Positions 61,232 through 64,000 of a DNA stretch of 64,000 nt are shown here, one piece after another. Both the position numbers and the translations under genes were made by a program. Position 1 is the stretch's first letter. Each line of letters starts with the position of its first letter. The DNA lies in contig NZ_JALDAX010000006.1 in the NCBI RefSeq assembly GCF_022698145.1, forward strand, positions 372,001 through 436,000, read 5' to 3'. This DNA comes from Streptomyces spinosisporus. GTDB lineage: Bacteria > Actinomycetota > Actinomycetes > Streptomycetales > Streptomycetaceae. A model generated the notes under the pieces. It made no database searches. It was not told the DNA's origin and worked only from the letters and a program-made list of their open reading frames with translations.

Positions 61232-62799
61232 GCCACCACCCTGCTCCCGGCTCGTCCCTGTCCACGGCCCGGCGCTCGCGCGAGCTGACCGAGTCCGTGG
61301 GCGGTCCCGCGGTGGACGTCCTCGTCGTCGGGCTCGGCGCCACCGGCGCCGGAGCCGCTCTCGACGCGGCGGCCCGGGGCCTGAGCGTGATCGCCATCGA
61401 CGCGCACGACCTGGCGTTCGGCACCTCACGCTGGAGCAGCAAGCTGATCCACGGCGGGCTGCGCTATCTGGCCTCCGGTCAGTTCGACGTCGCGCACGAG
61501 AGCGCGGTCGAGCGGGGCACGCTGATGGAGCGCACGGCGCCGCACCTGGTCCGCGCGCAGCCGTTCGTCCTGCCCCTGACGCCGCTGGTGTCCCGCGGGC
61601 AGGGGGCACTCGCCTGGGCCGGTTTCCGGGCCGGTGACGCCCTGCGGGTGGCGGCCCGCACGGCCAGGGCCACGCTGCCCGCACCGCGGCGCCTGTCCGC
61701 GATGGAGACCCGGCATCTCGCTCCGGCCCTGCGCACCGGCGGACTGCGCGGCGGACTGCTGTCCTGGGACGGCCGGCTCGTCGACGACGCCCGTCTGGTG
61801 ACCGCCGTCGCCCGCACCGCGGCGGCACACGGCGCGCGCGTCCTCACCCGGGTACGGGCGCTGGAGCTCACCGGCACGGGCGCCCGGGTCCGGGACGAAC
61901 TCACCGGCGAGGAGGGCGAGATCCGGGCCCGCGCGGTCATCAACGCCTCCGGCGTCTGGGCGGGCGGCCTGGTGGACGGCATCCGCATCCGCCCCTCGCG
62001 CGGCACACATCTGATCCTGCGCTCCGACGACCTCGGCCCGCTGCCCGCCGGTCTGCACATCCCGGTCCCCGGGGAGACCAACCGCTTCGTCCTCGTCCTG
62101 CCGCAGGGCGACGGCCGGGTCTACGTCGGCCTCACCGACGAGCCCGTCGACGGCGACATCCCCGATGTGCCGGAGGTGCCCGAGACGGACATCGGGTTCC
62201 TGCTGGACGTCCTCGGCTCGGTGCTGAGCCTCCCGGTGCGGCGCGAGGACGTCGTCGGCGCCTTCGCGGGGCTGCGCCCGCTGCTCGACACCACGGACCG
62301 TCGCGGCGCCGGAGCCAGGACCGCCGACATCTCACGGCGGCACGCGGTGCTGACCTCGTCCGAGGGTGTGATCACCGTGGTCGGCGGCAAGCTCACCACG
62401 TACCGGCGCATGGCCGAGGACGCGGTGGACGCCGCCGTCGCGGCCCGCCGCCTCACCGCGGGCCCGTCCCCGACCGCAGCTCTCCCGCTCGTCGGGGCGG
62501 CATCCCCGCGGGCCCTCGACGCACTGGGCGCGCCGCGCCACCTCGTCTTGCGCTACGGCACCGAGGCCCCCGCCGTCCTCGCGCTCGCCGAGCACGACCC
62601 CCGCCTCGGCGAGAGGGTCCTGCCGGGGCATCCCGTCACCGTCGCCGAACTGCTGTGGTCGATGCGCCACGAGGGCGCTCTCGACGAGGCCGACGTACTC
62701 GACCGCAGGACCCGCATCGGCCTGGTCCCCGCGGACCGCGCCGCGGCCCTGGAGACGGTGCGCGAGCTGCTGGAGGGGGCCACCGCGCGGCAGGGCTGA
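61228..62799 (+). CDS. glpD: Glycerol-3-phosphate dehydrogenase
   Basis: A 523-residue FAD-dependent GlpD. VDVLVVGLGATGAGAALDAAARGLSVIAIDAHDLAFGTSRWSSKLIHGGLRYL holds the FAD dinucleotide fold and the GlpD signature; AVINASGVWAG, PSRGTHLILRSDD, AGLRPLLD and VVGGKLTTYRRMAEDAVD follow. It oxidises glycerol 3-phosphate to DHAP, feeding electrons to quinones. With the AGPS-like oxidase, which would use DHAP derivatives, it suggests a glycerolipid module. Its start overlaps the TetR stop. Confidence 0.93.
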   Translation: MSHHPAPGSSLSTARRSRELTESVGGPAVDVLVVGLGATGAGAALDAAARGLSVIAIDAHDLAFGTSRWSSKLIHGGLRYLASGQFDVAHESAVERGTLMERTAPHLVRAQPFVLPLTPLVSRGQGALAWAGFRAGDALRVAARTARATLPAPRRLSAMETRHLAPALRTGGLRGGLLSWDGRLVDDARLVTAVARTAAAHGARVLTRVRALELTGTGARVRDELTGEEGEIRARAVINASGVWAGGLVDGIRIRPSRGTHLILRSDDLGPLPAGLHIPVPGETNRFVLVLPQGDGRVYVGLTDEPVDGDIPDVPEVPETDIGFLLDVLGSVLSLPVRREDVVGAFAGLRPLLDTTDRRGAGARTADISRRHAVLTSSEGVITVVGGKLTTYRRMAEDAVDAAVAARRLTAGPSPTAALPLVGAASPRALDALGAPRHLVLRYGTEAPAVLALAEHDPRLGERVLPGHPVTVAELLWSMRHEGALDEADVLDRRTRIGLVPADRAAALETVRELLEGATARQG

Positions 62800-62874
62800 G
62801 CGCCGGTCCCCCGCGGACCGTGGACGGCCGGCTCGCCTCGCAAACCACCACAAATCCCCCTATGCTCCATTTGC

Positions 62875-63150
62875 GTGACACATACCTTCGACGAGCTGGT
62901 GGAGAAGCAGCGCGCGGCCGAGCAGGCACACCACCGGGTCGATCAACTGCGCCACTCGTACGGCCCGCCCTCCCAGCCGGGCGGCTGGACCGGACGCCAG
63001 ACCGACACGTACGAAACCGCCCTGCGCGCCTGGCGCGACCTCGCCCGCGAGGCCCGCACCTCGCTCAACGAGTACGCCAGGGAGTCGGGAAAGCCCCGCA
63101 ACGAGGTGGAGGCCACTGTGCGGGAGGTGGTGAAGCATCCGGCGCGCTGA
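62875..63150 (+). CDS. Small conserved hypothetical protein
   Basis: A 91-residue hydrophilic, mostly helical protein (FDELVEKQRAAEQAHHRVDQLR at the N-terminus, TYETALRAWRDLAREARTSLNEYARESGKPRNEVEATVREVV at the C-terminus). I do not recognise a named family, but composition and codon use look genuine and similar small helical proteins are common in streptomycetes. GTG start at 62875. It is convergent with the acetyltransferase gene. Confidence 0.65.
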   Translation: MTHTFDELVEKQRAAEQAHHRVDQLRHSYGPPSQPGGWTGRQTDTYETALRAWRDLAREARTSLNEYARESGKPRNEVEATVREVVKHPAR

Positions 63151-63180
63151 GCTTTGCGGCGCGGCACCGCGTGCCCTCCC

Positions 63181-63900
63181 CTACGACAGCTCGACGCTGA
63201 GTTGGCGGCCGAGCTCCACGAAGCCCAGGGCGTCCGCAACACGCCGGGACGCGGGCAGCCGTGCCCGCCACTGCGGCAGCAGACCGGCGTCGAGAGCGTG
63301 CGCGGCCGCCGCCGAGCCCGTGACGCGGGCCAGCCCCCGTCCACGTTCCTGCGGTGCCGTCAGCACGCCGACGTGGGCTGTTCCGCACGGCCAGGTCCGG
63401 TAGCCGGCGGCAGCGACGATCCGTCCCCGCGCACGTACCACGAAAGCGGGTGACGTGATCTCGTCCAGCGCGGCCTCGTCGGCATCCGCCTGACCGGCCG
63501 TCTTTTCCAGGGCCCGGAGCTCCGGGTGGGAGGCGGGCCGTTGCACCACCGTCCAGGGGCCGTCCTCCGCCGGGCGGAAGCCGTCCCGGGACACGTACGA
63601 AAGGGTGGCCGGTCCGAGGACACGGGCGACCGACAGCACCTGGCGGACCAGCACGTCGTCCGCGACGGCCTGCACCGGCAGGCTCGCCAGCGCCTGGCGC
63701 ACGATCACGGCGGTTCTCTCACTGGGCACGGTCGCAATCGCCGATCCGCCGAGAGTCACGACCCCGACCCATCCGGCCGGGCAGAGCCCGGATTCCGGGG
63801 AGACCACCACGCTCACGCCCCCGGCCGGCGCGAAGGACACCGGCACCCGGGCCAGGGTCTGCCACATCCCGCGGGATCTGGCCAACAGGGAGGGGGTCAA
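63181..63900 (-). CDS. GNAT-family acetyltransferase
   Basis: A 239-residue protein whose C-terminal half is a GNAT domain: GRIVAAAGYRTWPCGTAHVGVLTAPQERGRGLARVTGSAAAAHAL contains the acetyl-CoA Q/R-x-x-G-x-G/A-like loop, and SRRVADALGFVELGRQL the final strand. The N-terminal part (VSVVVSPESG, VADDVLVRQVL) resembles a degenerate first GNAT repeat. The start is taken as TTG at 63900, overlapping the preceding stop as TTGA, which implies coupled translation. Substrate unknown. Confidence 0.8.
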   Translation of the reverse strand: MTPSLLARSRGMWQTLARVPVSFAPAGGVSVVVSPESGLCPAGWVGVVTLGGSAIATVPSERTAVIVRQALASLPVQAVADDVLVRQVLSVARVLGPATLSYVSRDGFRPAEDGPWTVVQRPASHPELRALEKTAGQADADEAALDEITSPAFVVRARGRIVAAAGYRTWPCGTAHVGVLTAPQERGRGLARVTGSAAAAHALDAGLLPQWRARLPASRRVADALGFVELGRQLSVELS

Positions 63901-64000
63901 ACGGGCACCGCCTCGATCACCGAGAGCGGGGACGGGGGCGGCAGGTGGGTCACTCGGGGGACGGAGAAGCCGGCGCGGGCGCACAGGGAGCGGTACTCCG
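63897..64000 (-). CDS. C-terminal end of an O-methyltransferase-like protein (partial)
   Basis: Only the last 33 or so codons are inside the window: EYRSLCARAGFSVPRV followed by SPLSVIEAVPV and TGA. This ending (a final strand leading to LSVIEAVP) is typical of family-2 SAM-dependent O-methyltransferases. The stop overlaps the start of the acetyltransferase (TTGA), so the two form an operon. Identity rests on a short stretch only. Confidence 0.55.
   Translation of the reverse strand, partial: EYRSLCARAGFSVPRVTHLPPPSPLSVIEAVPV

Overview
The window is very GC-rich, uses ATG, GTG and TTG starts behind GGAGG-type ribosome sites, and carries families typical of Streptomyces: a GH18 chitinase behind TGGTCYAGACCA-type repeats, SpoIIE-type phosphatases, DUF4389 and MASE1 membrane proteins, two-domain universal stress proteins (Usp). 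It reads as a chromosomal stretch of a streptomycete. I see no tRNA, rRNA, CRISPR array, insertion sequence or phage gene. Every function is assigned from sequence and remembered family features; no database search was run.

Region A, 1 to about 29.7 kb, is a hypoxia/dormancy island resembling the OsdR (S. coelicolor) and DosR/DevR (M. tuberculosis) regulons: Acg-type nitroreductases, a GH65 phosphorylase, three Usp proteins, a zinc alcohol dehydrogenase, Hsp20, a DevS-like GAF-GAF histidine kinase, a GAPDH, a DevR-like response regulator, three split-barrel flavin/pyridoxamine-oxidase-like proteins (one fused to an HTH), DUF4389, NarK, NarG, a fused NarH-NarJ, NarI, DoxX, STAS, an Rv1733c-like protein, OsmC, a SpoIIE phosphatase and an anti-sigma-type ATPase. 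At least 19 copies of a 14-bp box close to GGGMC-N4-GGYCC lie in its intergenic regions, almost all 40 to 120 bp upstream of a start codon; no comparable box was found after 29.2 kb. I infer these are OsdR sites tying the island into one regulon.

Region B, 29.7 to 46.7 kb, is mixed metabolism: a cysteine-dioxygenase-like protein and an amidohydrolase facing a LacI regulator with two matching operators, an SGNH hydrolase, GAF, TPR, chitinase, alpha/beta hydrolase, an orphan CoxM-like flavin subunit, a MASE1 protein with a phosphatase, phosphoglucomutase, a serine hydrolase, and a solute:sodium symporter with its DUF485 partner.

Region C, 47.0 to 56.2 kb, is a complete aerobic (form I) carbon monoxide dehydrogenase operon, coxM-S-L, an XdhC/CoxF-like protein fused to a YHS metal-binding domain, then coxD-G-E, all tightly coupled, followed by AhpD-like and LysR genes. 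CO oxidation would supply electrons during starvation, which suits the neighbouring dormancy island.

Region D, 56.3 to 64 kb, has an FMN-reductase-like protein, a YghZ-type aldo/keto reductase, and a glycerolipid-like group (diacylglycerol-kinase-family protein, alkyl-DHAP-synthase-like FAD oxidase, TetR, GlpD), then small genes and the end of a methyltransferase. The most striking single observation is the in-frame narH-narJ fusion, which removes the NarH C-terminus and the NarJ N-terminus while narG and narI stay intact.
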